A stretch of 52,823 nt of DNA from positions 1 to 52,823 of the forward strand of contig PWFQ01000041.1 in assembly GCA_003554105.1 (NCBI GenBank), read 5' to 3'. Positions 1 through 9,039 of the stretch are shown piece after piece. The translations under genes were made by a program, and so were the position numbers. Source of the stretch: Clostridiaceae bacterium. GTDB lineage: Bacteria; Bacillota; Clostridia; Peptostreptococcales; T1SED10-28. How positions within the stretch are numbered: position 1 is the first letter of the stretch; each line of letters opens with the position of its first letter. The notes beneath the pieces were generated by a model. That model searched no databases. It was not told the DNA's origin and saw nothing but the letters and a program-made list of their open reading frames with translations.

Positions 1-2022
1 ATTATAATTGGAATAATATTCCTGTTTGCAACCCACTTTGCTTTTACTCTTCCGATTTTCAGTGGTTTTCCCATTGATATTATTGGTGGAGTTATCAACC
101 TTGTACTTCTCGTTTATGTTTTAGTCATGCAACGCATGTTCCGATTGCAGATGATTGCCTCAAAGAATGTAGGTTATCTATTCTGTATTGTCATGAGCTT
201 TGTTGCATTTTATAATTCTTTATCTTTAATTAACCGTTTTGTGGATGAAAGCACCTTTGTGTCCGATCATCAGTTAATCGGCTTTTATTTAATCAGCTAT
301 ACGGTGTATGCGTTGATCTTCTTCCTTTTATGGGAAGGGGCTGTAAAACGGATTTTTATCAAACCCCAGGAAATCCATGAAAGTCTGATTGCAACGTATA
401 ACGCAGGTGTGACATCAAATCTGAATATGGATTCAATCTGCATCCATACAAAGGACGCCCTGATGAAGGGAGTGCAAACAGAGAAAATTTTTATCTGCCT
501 ATACAACAGCAAAACTAAAGAGTTCGAAGTGCGCCACAGCAGTCATCCTTTAACGGATATTTCGATGCATTTTACTTATGATCATCCTCTGGTTCAAACC
601 CTTGATAGGCGAAATAGAATTCTGGAGTTCGATGATTTCACTCATACAATTGCCTATAAAGGAATCTGGACAGAGGAAAAACAACAATTGAATCAGTTAT
701 CGATCACCCATTGCCTGGGAATCAGTAACTCGGATAAATTAATCGGGTTTATACTTTTTTCCAACTCCGATAAGAAAAGAGATTTGAAAGAAAATGAGTT
801 GAGCTTTATCACATCAATCTCAACGATTGCATCCGTTGCTCTAAACAATGCCCTGCGCTATGAAAAAGCATATTTTGAAGCTCGAACCGATGAATTAACA
901 GAAGTGTTGAACCGTAGATATTTCCTGGAAATCCTTGATGAAGTCTTCGAGAAGAACAAGAACGGTTCATTGGCGATGGTGATTATCAACCTGGACGATT
1001 TTAAATTATATAACCAGTTGTATGGTGTTCAGCAGGGGGACGCGGTCCTGAAAGAGATTGCAAAACTCATCGAAATGTGTGTTGGAGACCACGGTTATGT
1101 CAGTCGTTACGGTGGGAAGGAATATGCAGTGGTTCTTCCACGATACGATGTTCACTGTACCAAGAATCTATCCCAGAGCATACAAAGGCAAATCGGAAAA
1201 ATCGGAAAGAACGACACAGTGGTAAAAAAGAGTCTTACATGCAGTATAGGAATCTGTGTTTATCCCTATGGGGCGGGATCCATCAAGGAACTGATTGAGA
1301 ACACGGAACATGCTGTGTTTCAGGTCAAAAGAAAAGGAAAAAACGGAATGAAGGTCTTTGACACCTTTGTGAATGGAACTGAGGAAGGCGACAATAAAAT
1401 TAACTATGCCAGTATCTATGAAGAGTACAAGTCAACCATTTATGCGCTGACCGCAGCAATCGATGCCAAGGATCATTACACCTTTAGTCATTCTGAGAAT
1501 GTTGCAAAATATGCTGTAGCCTTGGCAGAACGCTTGAACGTGAATACTGAAATCATAGAAAATATACGACAGGCTGCATTGCTCCATGATGTGGGTAAGA
1601 TCAGTATTTCTGAAACAATTCTAAATAAACCGTTTCAACTGGATGACAGTGAATTTGAAATAATGAAAGGACATGTGGAGGCATCAATCAATATTATTCG
1701 CCATCTGCCATCTTTGGACTATGTCATTCCGGCGGTTCTTGGCCATCATGAAAGGTGGGACGGGAAAGGATATCCGAGAAGAATTTCCGGTACGGATATT
1801 CCTCTTACCGCAAGGATCTTAGCAATAGCAGACGCATTTGATGCGATAATCTCCAAGAGGTGTTATAAACAGGCAATGCCAATTGAGAAAGCACTACTGA
1901 TTCTAGAGGAAGAGTCAGGAAAACAGTTCGACCCTGAACTCGTTCCGGAGTTTATTGAAATGATCCGAGACGGTGAGCTTAAAATGGAAATGTCCAATAA
2001 AGGAGTTTTGGTCGTAAGCTGA
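1..2022 (+). CDS. Membrane GAF-GGDEF-HD-GYP signalling protein (5' end outside window)
   Basis: The reading frame is open back to base 1, so the gene starts upstream; 673 residues are visible. Residues 1 to about 120 are hydrophobic membrane segments, followed by a GAF-like region (about 135-285), a GGDEF domain (about 290-420) and an HD-GYP domain (about 435-655). The GGDEF active-site motif reads GGKEY (371-375) instead of GG(D/E)EF, so diguanylate cyclase activity is probably lost. The HD-GYP domain keeps HD (529-530) and HHERWDGKGYP (582-592), the signature of metal-dependent cyclic-di-GMP phosphodiesterases. The likely role is a sensor at the membrane that lowers c-di-GMP, with the GGDEF part perhaps binding GTP as a regulatory input. 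It ends just before an intrinsic terminator and appears to be the last gene of its unit. The domain assignment is firm; ligand and output are unknown. Confidence 0.88.
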   Translation: MIIGIIFLFATHFAFTLPIFSGFPIDIIGGVINLVLLVYVLVMQRMFRLQMIASKNVGYLFCIVMSFVAFYNSLSLINRFVDESTFVSDHQLIGFYLISYTVYALIFFLLWEGAVKRIFIKPQEIHESLIATYNAGVTSNLNMDSICIHTKDALMKGVQTEKIFICLYNSKTKEFEVRHSSHPLTDISMHFTYDHPLVQTLDRRNRILEFDDFTHTIAYKGIWTEEKQQLNQLSITHCLGISNSDKLIGFILFSNSDKKRDLKENELSFITSISTIASVALNNALRYEKAYFEARTDELTEVLNRRYFLEILDEVFEKNKNGSLAMVIINLDDFKLYNQLYGVQQGDAVLKEIAKLIEMCVGDHGYVSRYGGKEYAVVLPRYDVHCTKNLSQSIQRQIGKIGKNDTVVKKSLTCSIGICVYPYGAGSIKELIENTEHAVFQVKRKGKNGMKVFDTFVNGTEEGDNKINYASIYEEYKSTIYALTAAIDAKDHYTFSHSENVAKYAVALAERLNVNTEIIENIRQAALLHDVGKISISETILNKPFQLDDSEFEIMKGHVEASINIIRHLPSLDYVIPAVLGHHERWDGKGYPRRISGTDIPLTARILAIADAFDAIISKRCYKQAMPIEKALLILEEESGKQFDPELVPEFIEMIRDGELKMEMSNKGVLVVS

Positions 2023-2088
2023 ACCTCAGAGAAGAATCATTGAGCGTTTGAAGAAATTCTTTTTTAAAGCATAACTGACAAACTAATA

Positions 2089-2127
2089 GCGTAAAGCAAG
2101 AGTAAAATCTTGTTTTACGCTTATTTT
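2089..2127 (+). terminator. Intrinsic terminator after the HD-GYP gene
   Basis: A 13-bp stem (2089-2101 with 2108-2120, one G-U pair) with a 6-base loop is followed by a T-rich tail. It ends the unit of the HD-GYP gene. Confidence 0.75.
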
Positions 2128-2346
2128 ATGCTTCTTGCTGTGCCTCGGGAATCATCAATTTATCATGTTTAATTCGATCAACAAGCATTCAGCTTCTGGA
2201 GATAAAGGAATAGAGAGGATTCTCATCGACATTCTTATGCGGCGGTCTATTGGTGACCTTCGATAGGAGTAAATTTTTCGATAGAGTCTTACTTCTTTTG
2301 GGTAAGTAACTCTTATAGGAAAGAATCTAAGAGGAGGAAACTTATC
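2128..2346 (+). promoter_or_regulatory. Leader region of the nitroreductase gene with direct repeats and a hairpin
   Basis: No gene is visible here. The element TTCGATAG occurs twice (2259-2266 and 2277-2284), each followed by a similar A/G-rich AGT. Just after it, GAGT-CTTAC (2284-2292) can pair with GTAAG-TA-ACTC (2302-2312). A ribosome site GAGGAGGAAAC sits at 2331-2341. I see no convincing -35/-10 pair. Repeats and hairpin could be a regulator site, but that is inference. Confidence 0.3.
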
Positions 2347-3099
2347 GTGGAAAAGGATTGTTCAATGATAAGAAAGCAGTTAAAGCATCGAACTATTCGT
2401 GAGTTTAAGAATCAACCTGTTCCGGAAGAGGTGATGGAAGAACTTTTGGAAGTTGCTCGAAGGACAGCAACTTCTAATGGCATGCAAGCCTACTCAATTA
2501 TCCGCATTACTGATCCTGAACAGAAAAAAGTGATATCGGAAATTTCAACCCAGGAATATGTGGCCCGTGTTCCTGAACTCATGATTTTCGTAGCAGATCA
2601 GTTCCGGAATTATCGAATTGCGATGGAAAAAGGGACTGAAACCGATAAAGCGGGAGATATGGATCGTTTCATGCAAGGAGTCACTGATGCGGCAATTGCT
2701 GCACAGAACCTTGTAAATGCAGCTGAGTCCTTGGATTTAGGAGCTCTTTACATGGGAAGCATTCTAAACGATGCAAAAAAACTCTGTGAGGTGTTGAAAC
2801 TTCCGAAATTTACGTTTCCTGTGGTCGGAATCGGAATCGGCTACCCGAATCAGGATCCCCAGCTAAAGCCCCGATTCAATAACCGTTACAGGGTGTTTGA
2901 AAACGAATATATCGTCTTTGATGATTATCTGAAGGAATTGAAGGAATATGATGAGGAGATGACGACTTATTATGATTTGAGAAATGCCAATAAACGGGTG
3001 GATTGCTTTAGTGATCAGGTGGTTGCCAAAATGATGGCTGATATTAAACGGAGAAGCGAACTTGGAAAATTTATTCTGGACCAGGGGTTCTATTTTTAA
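2347..3099 (+). CDS. NfrA-like FMN-dependent nitroreductase
   Basis: This 250-residue protein is a nitroreductase-fold flavoenzyme. The N-terminal stretch with RTIREF (about 17-22) and the later GIGYPNQDP segment (about 165) are typical of NfrA/Frp-type NAD(P)H oxidoreductases, which reduce nitro compounds, quinones or flavins in the cytoplasm using bound FMN. The length is normal for the family. The start is GTG at 2347, chosen because AGAGGAGG lies at the right distance upstream; the ATG at 2365 lacks such a site. It appears monocistronic, lying between an upstream terminator and a shared terminator with the convergent EamA gene. Family assignment is solid; the physiological substrate cannot be read from sequence. 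Confidence 0.85.
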   Translation: MEKDCSMIRKQLKHRTIREFKNQPVPEEVMEELLEVARRTATSNGMQAYSIIRITDPEQKKVISEISTQEYVARVPELMIFVADQFRNYRIAMEKGTETDKAGDMDRFMQGVTDAAIAAQNLVNAAESLDLGALYMGSILNDAKKLCEVLKLPKFTFPVVGIGIGYPNQDPQLKPRFNNRYRVFENEYIVFDDYLKELKEYDEEMTTYYDLRNANKRVDCFSDQVVAKMMADIKRRSELGKFILDQGFYF

Positions 3100-3112
3100 G
3101 TGATCTGATTAT

Positions 3113-3150
3113 AAAAAGGGGATCAATGATGGCCATTGATCCCCTTTTTA
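3113..3150. terminator. Bidirectional terminator between convergent genes
   Basis: A long, nearly perfect hairpin (AAAAAGGGGATCAATG, loop, complementary arm ending CCCCTTTTTA) has A-runs on one side and T-runs on the other, so it can terminate both the nitroreductase gene and the convergent EamA gene. Confidence 0.85.
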
Positions 3151-3161
3151 TAACGACAGTT

Positions 3162-4067
3162 TTATGGAATTTCCTTTACCCCGTTCACCGGAGTGGAGCT
3201 ATTATTTTTTACTCCCCATAACTCAATAATAAGAATCGCAGCAAAAATGAGTGAGGCACCGATTATCATATCAAAAGTAAAGGTTTCATTAAGAAGCAAT
3301 ACTCCTAGAAGGGTGGCGAAAACCGCTTCCAGAGACATGATGATTGAAACATGGCTGGAGGGGCTATGCTTTTGCGCTACGGTCTGGACGGTAAAACAGG
3401 CAAATGTTGAGACAAATCCCATATAAACAATTGCTCCCCAGGTGCGTCCGGTAATCACTTCGGGCATGGGCTCGAAAAGAAGTGCGGAAATGACAAAAAG
3501 AATGGCTGCAACTGCGATCTGTATAAAGGCCAGCTTAAAAACGTGCATATTTTTGGCGTAATATTCAATGGCAATAATATGAAGGGCAAAGAAGAGGGCA
3601 CAAACGAGAGTTAGAAGATCCCCACGGTTCAGAGTAAGACCTCCATCCAAAACCATTAACGCAATTCCTGTAATTGTTAACAGGCTTGCAACAAAAACTT
3701 TCATACGGGGGATTTTTCTGTATAAAGCCATGAATATTAAAGGAACCATCACTACGTATGTTGCAGTTAAAAAACCCTGTTTTGATGCAGTCGTGTATTG
3801 AAGCCCCACGGTTTGAAAGGCAAAGGCAAGAAAAAGGAAGATCCCTACAATGGAACCTTTCAGCACATCTTTCTTTTCGATTTTTCCCATCCATCGATGA
3901 AGGGAGAGAAAAACCACTATGGTGGCAAGGAGAAAACGAAAAGCCATTAAATACATCGGAGTCATACTATCCAATGCATCCTTGACCACAACAAATCCAC
4001 CGCCCCATGCAAAGGCAACAAAGAGCAAACTTAAATCCGATAAGTATTTTTTCTTTTTCCCCTCCAT
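3162..4067 (-). CDS. EamA/DMT-family metabolite exporter
   Basis: The 301-residue product is hydrophobic with about ten predicted membrane segments in two repeats, the arrangement of EamA (RhaT/DMT) transporters. The N-terminal AFAWGGGFVVVKDAL pattern and the end of the first repeat are characteristic. It probably exports an amino acid or related metabolite across the cytoplasmic membrane; substrate is not predictable. ATG at 4067 is preceded on the minus strand by AAAAGGAGC. It is transcribed alone and converges on the nitroreductase gene. A second EamA gene lies 1.1 kb away on the other strand; the two are not close copies. Confidence 0.85.
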   Translation of the reverse strand: MEGKKKKYLSDLSLLFVAFAWGGGFVVVKDALDSMTPMYLMAFRFLLATIVVFLSLHRWMGKIEKKDVLKGSIVGIFLFLAFAFQTVGLQYTTASKQGFLTATYVVMVPLIFMALYRKIPRMKVFVASLLTITGIALMVLDGGLTLNRGDLLTLVCALFFALHIIAIEYYAKNMHVFKLAFIQIAVAAILFVISALLFEPMPEVITGRTWGAIVYMGFVSTFACFTVQTVAQKHSPSSHVSIIMSLEAVFATLLGVLLLNETFTFDMIIGASLIFAAILIIELWGVKNNSSTPVNGVKEIP

Positions 4068-4214
4068 AACCTAAGCTCCTTTTCTGTATAAATCTTAAGC
4101 AATTAATGGTATTGTAGCTCATTTCCTTCTTCTTTGCAAGAGAGGAAGCGTCTTTAAAAATCCAATTGGAAAGTAAGGAACTTCGTGTTATCCTAGTAGA
4201 GGAAAGAGAGGAGA

Positions 4215-5207
4215 ATGATGATGATCAAGGAAGTGTCAAATAACATTTATCAATGTGAAATTCCTCTGCCGGAGAATCCTTTAAAGATCTTAAACAGCTA
4301 TATGATTATAGATAAAAACGAAGCTTTGATTATCGATACGGGCTTTAATCATCCCGCATCGAAAGAAGTATTTTTTCGATGTGTTGAAACGCTGGGAATC
4401 AACTTACGGAAAACAAGAGTGTTAATTACGCATCTTCATGCCGATCATTCAGGTCTGACCTATGATCTTTATCAACGGGGTTGTGAAATTTTAATGAGTG
4501 AAGGCGACGGAAATGCAACGTTGAACCTGCTTAAGGAATCAACGTGGAGAAAATTGAAGGAGCAAATGAAAAGCTACGGAATTGATGTCGAAAATGACTT
4601 TTTCGATGAACATCCCGGAAAAAAGTACGCACCGGCAGGAGATTTCCCTTTTACAAAAGTGAAAGAGGGGGGGATCCTCGAAATAGGACCCTATCGATTG
4701 AAAGTCATTTCTGTTCCGGGCCATACTCCGGACATGATCAATCTATATGATGAAAAATATCAAATCTATTTTTCCGCTGATCATGTTCTGGCATCCATTA
4801 CGCCGAATATCGGCTACTGGGGACCCGAACATCCGGGAATTCTGAAGCAATACATCGACAGTTTAAACAAAATCCTGCCACTAAGAGTTAACGAGATGTA
4901 TCCGTCTCACAGAGTGATCATAAAGGATCATAAAAAACGTATTCATGAGTTGAAAAAACACCATCGCAGACGGTTGAACGAGGTGAAATCCATCATTCTC
5001 CAGGGAACTGTTGAAATGACAATCGAAGAGATTGCTGCTGGGATGTCATGGAAAATTCCTTTTGACAGTTGGAAGGACTTTCCTCCTGCACAAAAGGCCT
5101 TTGCCCTGGGAGAGGCAATGAGTCATGTGGAATATCTCATTGAAAATAAAGAGATTCGTCATTGGAGTCATATTGATGATGTTTTGGTAAAGCAGGAGAG
5201 TGAATAA
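4215..5207 (+). CDS. Metallo-beta-lactamase-fold hydrolase
   Basis: A 330-residue cytoplasmic protein with the MBL-fold zinc motif THLHADHSGL (about residues 75-84), the later GHTPDM histidine (about 170) and the SADHV aspartate (about 193), which together make a dinuclear metal site. Similar proteins are hydroxyacylglutathione-hydrolase-like and act on thioesters, lactones or phosphodiesters; the substrate here is unknown. The C-terminal 70 residues form a helical region like the winged-helix tail found in LACTB2-like MBL proteins. Three ATGs in a row occur at 4215, 4218 and 4221; the last has the best spacing from GAGAGGAG. The stop overlaps the next ATG by one base, so the EamA gene downstream is probably translationally coupled. 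Confidence 0.85.
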   Translation: MMMIKEVSNNIYQCEIPLPENPLKILNSYMIIDKNEALIIDTGFNHPASKEVFFRCVETLGINLRKTRVLITHLHADHSGLTYDLYQRGCEILMSEGDGNATLNLLKESTWRKLKEQMKSYGIDVENDFFDEHPGKKYAPAGDFPFTKVKEGGILEIGPYRLKVISVPGHTPDMINLYDEKYQIYFSADHVLASITPNIGYWGPEHPGILKQYIDSLNKILPLRVNEMYPSHRVIIKDHKKRIHELKKHHRRRLNEVKSIILQGTVEMTIEEIAAGMSWKIPFDSWKDFPPAQKAFALGEAMSHVEYLIENKEIRHWSHIDDVLVKQESE

Positions 5208-6154
5208 TGACAGAGGAAAGCAAAGAACAACTAAAACCGATTTTGGCAGGAATCACTGTCGCCGTTATTTTCGGATTGAGTTTTACATTTACAAAAGGAG
5301 CTTTGGAGCACGTGGATCCCTTTCATCTTTTGGGACTGCGATTTTTGTTTGCCAGCAGCTTTTTATGGATACTGAAATTCCTAAAGGTAATCTCGATCGA
5401 TTTTCGCGGGAAGCGCATGAAACCACTTTTTTTTCTTGGATTGTTTCAACCGGTGCTCTATTTTATCTGTGAGGTTAATGGAGTCAATCTCACATCCGCT
5501 TCGGAAAGTGGCATGATGATTTCCCTCATCCCTGTAGTAGTAGCAATTCTGGGAGCTGTTTTTCTGAATGAGTACCCGACGAGGAAACAGATCTTCTTTA
5601 TCCTTTTGTCAGTTTCGGGTGTTCTGTTTATTTCTTTCATGAGGGGAACTGAAGTGGAAGGCAACATTCTGGGAATTTTTGTACTTCTTGGTGCAGTGAT
5701 TTCCGCAGGGATTTTTAACATTCTCTCGAGAAAGTCATCTTTATACTTTCGTGCCATTGATATCACCTTTTTTATGATGAACACCGGAATGGTTGTTTTT
5801 AATGGAATCGCTCTATCACAACATGCAATGAAGGGAGAAGTGCATTTATATTTTCAACCCTTGTTTCAGTGGCAGGTCATGATGGCTGTGACGTATCTGG
5901 GGATTCTTTCTTCGGTTGTTGCCTTTTTTATGTTGAACTATATGCTTTCCAAATTGGAGGCCAGTAAATCCGCAGTGTTTGGAAATCTTGTGACATTAAT
6001 TTCGATCTTAGCCGGAGTCCTGATTCTCGGTGAAGATTTCTTCTGGTTTCATATTGTCGGGGCATTTCTTATTCTTTTGGGAGTTTGGGGTACGAATTTC
6101 TATGGAATCAGGAAGAACACCACGGTTCAAAGAAAAGATTCGTTGCAATCCTGA
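5207..6154 (+). CDS. EamA/DMT-family transporter
   Basis: This 315-residue protein has about ten hydrophobic helices in two EamA repeats; the first repeat begins with VAVIFGLSFTFTKGAL. It is a probable metabolite exporter of the inner membrane. The start overlaps the stop of the MBL hydrolase gene (TAATG), with a GCAGGAG ribosome site inside the upstream gene, which suggests that the hydrolase and the exporter serve one process, for example making and removing a product. Substrate unknown. The alternative frame starting at 5200 is not coding. Confidence 0.85.
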   Translation: MTEESKEQLKPILAGITVAVIFGLSFTFTKGALEHVDPFHLLGLRFLFASSFLWILKFLKVISIDFRGKRMKPLFFLGLFQPVLYFICEVNGVNLTSASESGMMISLIPVVVAILGAVFLNEYPTRKQIFFILLSVSGVLFISFMRGTEVEGNILGIFVLLGAVISAGIFNILSRKSSLYFRAIDITFFMMNTGMVVFNGIALSQHAMKGEVHLYFQPLFQWQVMMAVTYLGILSSVVAFFMLNYMLSKLEASKSAVFGNLVTLISILAGVLILGEDFFWFHIVGAFLILLGVWGTNFYGIRKNTTVQRKDSLQS

Positions 6155-6171
6155 GTTCTTTATGCTAAAAT
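6143..6171 (+). promoter_or_regulatory. Sigma-A-type promoter of leuS leader
   Basis: TTGCAA (6143-6148), 17-base spacer, TAAAAT (6166-6171). Transcription would start near 6178, just ahead of the T-box leader. Confidence 0.6.
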
Positions 6172-6198
6172 ATCGATAACATCAAACTTGTAAAAAGC

Positions 6199-6420
6199 AT
6201 TGATAAAGAAGTAGTAGAGAGCACCTCTTTATAGAGAGTCAATGGCTGGTGGAAATTGACAGGAAAGTGTTTTTGAACTCATCTTTGGAGCTGATTCGAT
6301 GGATTCAACAATCGAATCCGGGCAACGATCCGTTATTCGATGAGTGGACTTTTCATAAGGAAAAGTCAATTAGTGTGGTACCGCGAATCTTCGTCTCTAA
6401 ATCAGGGATGAAGATTTTTT
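6199..6420 (+). promoter_or_regulatory. T-box leader of leuS (leucine, CUC specifier)
   Basis: The leader carries the hallmark T-box TGGTACCGCG at 6376-6385. A stem I begins near AAGAAGTAGTAGAG, and the apical region AATGGCTGGTGG lies near 6241. In the expected specifier loop the sequence is GAA-CTC-A, giving CUC (Leu) at 6278-6280. Uncharged leucyl tRNA should pair with the specifier and the T-box bulge and favour read-through of the adjoining terminator, so leuS rises when leucine is scarce. The specifier matches the downstream gene, which supports the call. Confidence 0.92.
6386..6420 (+). terminator. T-box-controlled terminator of leuS
   Basis: A 13-bp stem (6386-6398 with 6404-6416, some G-U pairs) with a 5-base loop is followed by a T-run. 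Its 5' arm starts right after the T-box motif, so antiterminator and terminator are mutually exclusive. Confidence 0.85.
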
Positions 6421-6455
6421 GTTTTCAAGAAAGAAAATGCTAAAGGAGGGTATTT

Positions 6456-8879
6456 ATGTGTAAAGGAACGAGCACTTATCAACCAAACAGGATTGAAAAG
6501 AAATGGCAGAACAAGTGGGAAGAGAATAAAGTGTTTGAGGTGGATGAATCGGTGGACAAGCCGAAATTTTATGCATTAATCGAGTTTCCCTATCCATCGG
6601 GTCAAGGGCTTCATGTCGGCCATCCAAGACCATACACTGCATTGGACGTTGTTGCCCGTAAGCGAAGAATGCAAGGGTACAATGTACTCTTTCCCATGGG
6701 ATGGGATGCATTTGGCTTGCCCACGGAGAATTACGCAATAAAGAATAAGATCCATCCGGAAAAGGTTACAAAGGACAATGTTGCAAAATTCAAAGCACAG
6801 ATGCAGTCTTTAGGTTTTTCTTTCGACTGGTCAAGAGAAGTCAATACAACAGATCCCGGCTATTATAAATGGACACAATGGATTTTTTTAAAGCTTTTTG
6901 AGAAAGGTCTAGCATATAAGCAGGAGATTCCCATTAACTGGTGTACATCCTGTAAAGTCGGGCTTGCAAATGAAGAAGTGGTCCAGGGGAATTGTGAGCG
7001 TTGCGGTGCAGAAGTCATGCAAAAGGTGAAAAACCAATGGATGCTGAAAATCACTGAATATGCCGACCGCCTTATTCAGGATTTGGACGAAGTTGATTAC
7101 ATTGAAAGGGTGAAGACTCAACAAAAAAATTGGATTGGTAAATCTGAAGGAGTGGAAATTTCCTTTCCAGTCCAAGGAGAAGAGGAAGCTCTAAAAGTCT
7201 TTACCACCCGGCCGGACACATTATACGGAGCGACCTATATGGTGATCTCTCCGGAACATCCCTTGGTGAGCCGAATGAAGCAGAAAATTCAAAACTACAA
7301 TGAAGTCCACGAATACCAGCACGAGGCAGCAAAAAAGTCGGACTTTGAACGAAGTGAGATGATAAAAGAAAAAACCGGTGTAGAGTTGAAAGGGATCAAG
7401 GCCATTAATCCCGTATCAAAAGAAGAAATCAGCATATGGATTTCCGATTATGTCCTTATGAGCTATGGAACCGGAGGGATCATGGCTGTACCGGGACACG
7501 ATGCAAGAGACTGGGAGTTTGCAAAGAAATTCGATCTGCCAATTAAAGAAGTGGTCAAAGGCGGGGATATTGAGAAGGAAGCCTTTGTTGATGTGGATGA
7601 GGGAATTATGGTGAACTCTCCGCTGATTGACGGCTTGAAACCGAAGGATGGCATCGAGAAAATCACTTCCTGGTTGGAAGGAGAAGGGTTAGGCGAGAGA
7701 AAGGTCAATTTCAAACTTCGGGACTGGGTGTTCTCAAGACAGCGCTATTGGGGTGAACCGATTCCACTGGTGTACTGTGAAGAATGCGGATGGGTTCCTG
7801 TACCTGAAGATCAGCTGCCTGTCGAATTACCGAAGGTGGATAACTACGAGCCCACAGATGATGGAGAATCTCCGTTAGCGACGATCCATGAGTGGGTGAA
7901 CACCTCCTGTCCAAAATGTGGAAAGGATGGGAAGAGAGAGACAGATACGATGCCACAATGGGCCGGATCATCCTGGTATTTCCTTCGTTATATGGATCCT
8001 CATAATGATAAGGCTCTTGCCTCAAAAGAACGGCTGGATTACTGGCTGCCTATTGACTGGTATAATGGTGGAATGGAGCATACAACCTTGCATTTACTAT
8101 ACTCAAGATTTTGGCACAAGTTTCTATATGATATCGGAGTGGTGCCAACAAAAGAGCCCTATCAAAAGCGGACTTCCCATGGGATGATTCTTGGGGAAAA
8201 CGGAGAGAAGATGTCAAAGTCCAGAGGAAACGTAGTCAACCCGGATGAAATTGTGGAGGAATTCGGAGCCGATACTCTACGCCTCTATGAAATGTTTATC
8301 GGAGATTTTGAGAAGAGCGTTCCCTGGTCAATGGATGGAGTGAAAGGCTGCCGGCGTTTTCTTGATCGTCTCTGGAAAGCACAGGATTTTGTGGTTGAAA
8401 GGAAAGGATTTTCGGATAAACTGGAAGTGAGCATGCATAAAACGATTAAAAAGGTCAGTGGCGATTACGAACGTCTCAAGTATAATACAGGAATCGCAGC
8501 ACTTATGACACTTATGAACGAATTTTATGATTCAGGGGAAGTGACCCGGGATGAATATCTCACATTTCTGCTCCTGTTAAATCCTGTTGCCCCTCATATT
8601 ACGGAAGAGCTTTGGGAAAATATGGGTCAGGCAGTTCCAATTACGGATCAAAAATGGCCTGAGTGGATTGAAAGCAAAACCGTTGAGGATGTGATAGAAA
8701 TTGCAGTGCAGGTCAACGGAAGGGTCCGCGGAAAAGTACTGGTTTCTCCAAATGCGAATCAGGAGGAAGTCGAGAAAGTTGTTATGGATAATCCGGATGT
8801 TAAAGCCTACACGGATGGAAAAACGATCGTGAAACAGATTTATGTTCCCGGAAGAATTTATAACATTGTAGTAAAATAG
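6456..8879 (+). CDS. leuS: Leucyl-tRNA synthetase
   Basis: The 807-residue class Ia enzyme charges tRNA-Leu with leucine. The HIGH motif appears as HVGH within the [12 protein letters not shown] segment (about residue 52), KMSKS appears as [10 protein letters not shown] (about 585), and the CP1 editing domain lies between, with a [12 protein letters not shown] stretch (about 250). Two CxxC pairs in the zinc domain (about 165-190 and 445-500) are present. Length is normal. ATG at 6456 follows AAAGGAGGG. Expression is controlled by the upstream leucine T-box, and a terminator follows at 8907. Nothing looks damaged. Confidence 0.98.
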   Translation: MCKGTSTYQPNRIEKKWQNKWEENKVFEVDESVDKPKFYALIEFPYPSGQGLHVGHPRPYTALDVVARKRRMQGYNVLFPMGWDAFGLPTENYAIKNKIHPEKVTKDNVAKFKAQMQSLGFSFDWSREVNTTDPGYYKWTQWIFLKLFEKGLAYKQEIPINWCTSCKVGLANEEVVQGNCERCGAEVMQKVKNQWMLKITEYADRLIQDLDEVDYIERVKTQQKNWIGKSEGVEISFPVQGEEEALKVFTTRPDTLYGATYMVISPEHPLVSRMKQKIQNYNEVHEYQHEAAKKSDFERSEMIKEKTGVELKGIKAINPVSKEEISIWISDYVLMSYGTGGIMAVPGHDARDWEFAKKFDLPIKEVVKGGDIEKEAFVDVDEGIMVNSPLIDGLKPKDGIEKITSWLEGEGLGERKVNFKLRDWVFSRQRYWGEPIPLVYCEECGWVPVPEDQLPVELPKVDNYEPTDDGESPLATIHEWVNTSCPKCGKDGKRETDTMPQWAGSSWYFLRYMDPHNDKALASKERLDYWLPIDWYNGGMEHTTLHLLYSRFWHKFLYDIGVVPTKEPYQKRTSHGMILGENGEKMSKSRGNVVNPDEIVEEFGADTLRLYEMFIGDFEKSVPWSMDGVKGCRRFLDRLWKAQDFVVERKGFSDKLEVSMHKTIKKVSGDYERLKYNTGIAALMTLMNEFYDSGEVTRDEYLTFLLLLNPVAPHITEELWENMGQAVPITDQKWPEWIESKTVEDVIEIAVQVNGRVRGKVLVSPNANQEEVEKVVMDNPDVKAYTDGKTIVKQIYVPGRIYNIVVK

Positions 8880-8906
8880 AGTTCTTAAAATCTGGATGGA
8901 TTGAAG

Positions 8907-8942
8907 AGACCTTTCTTCTCTTTTGGAGAAAAAGGTCTTTTC
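8907..8942 (+). terminator. Terminator after leuS
   Basis: AGACCTTT plus TTCTC pair with GAGAA plus AAAGGTCT (one bulged C), followed by a short T-run. Confidence 0.7.
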
Positions 8943-9039
8943 CTGTAGAAAGGGTTCTTTCCTTGTGATAAAATCATTGTATGAGTAAGAAGCATCAGGA
9001 GTTGCAAGAGCGATCAAAGAGAGATTTGGAGGTGTAGGA

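Noticed and set aside
6249-6443. 64-codon plus-strand frame before leuS
   Set aside because: It lies inside the leucine T-box leader and crosses its terminator; no ribosome site.
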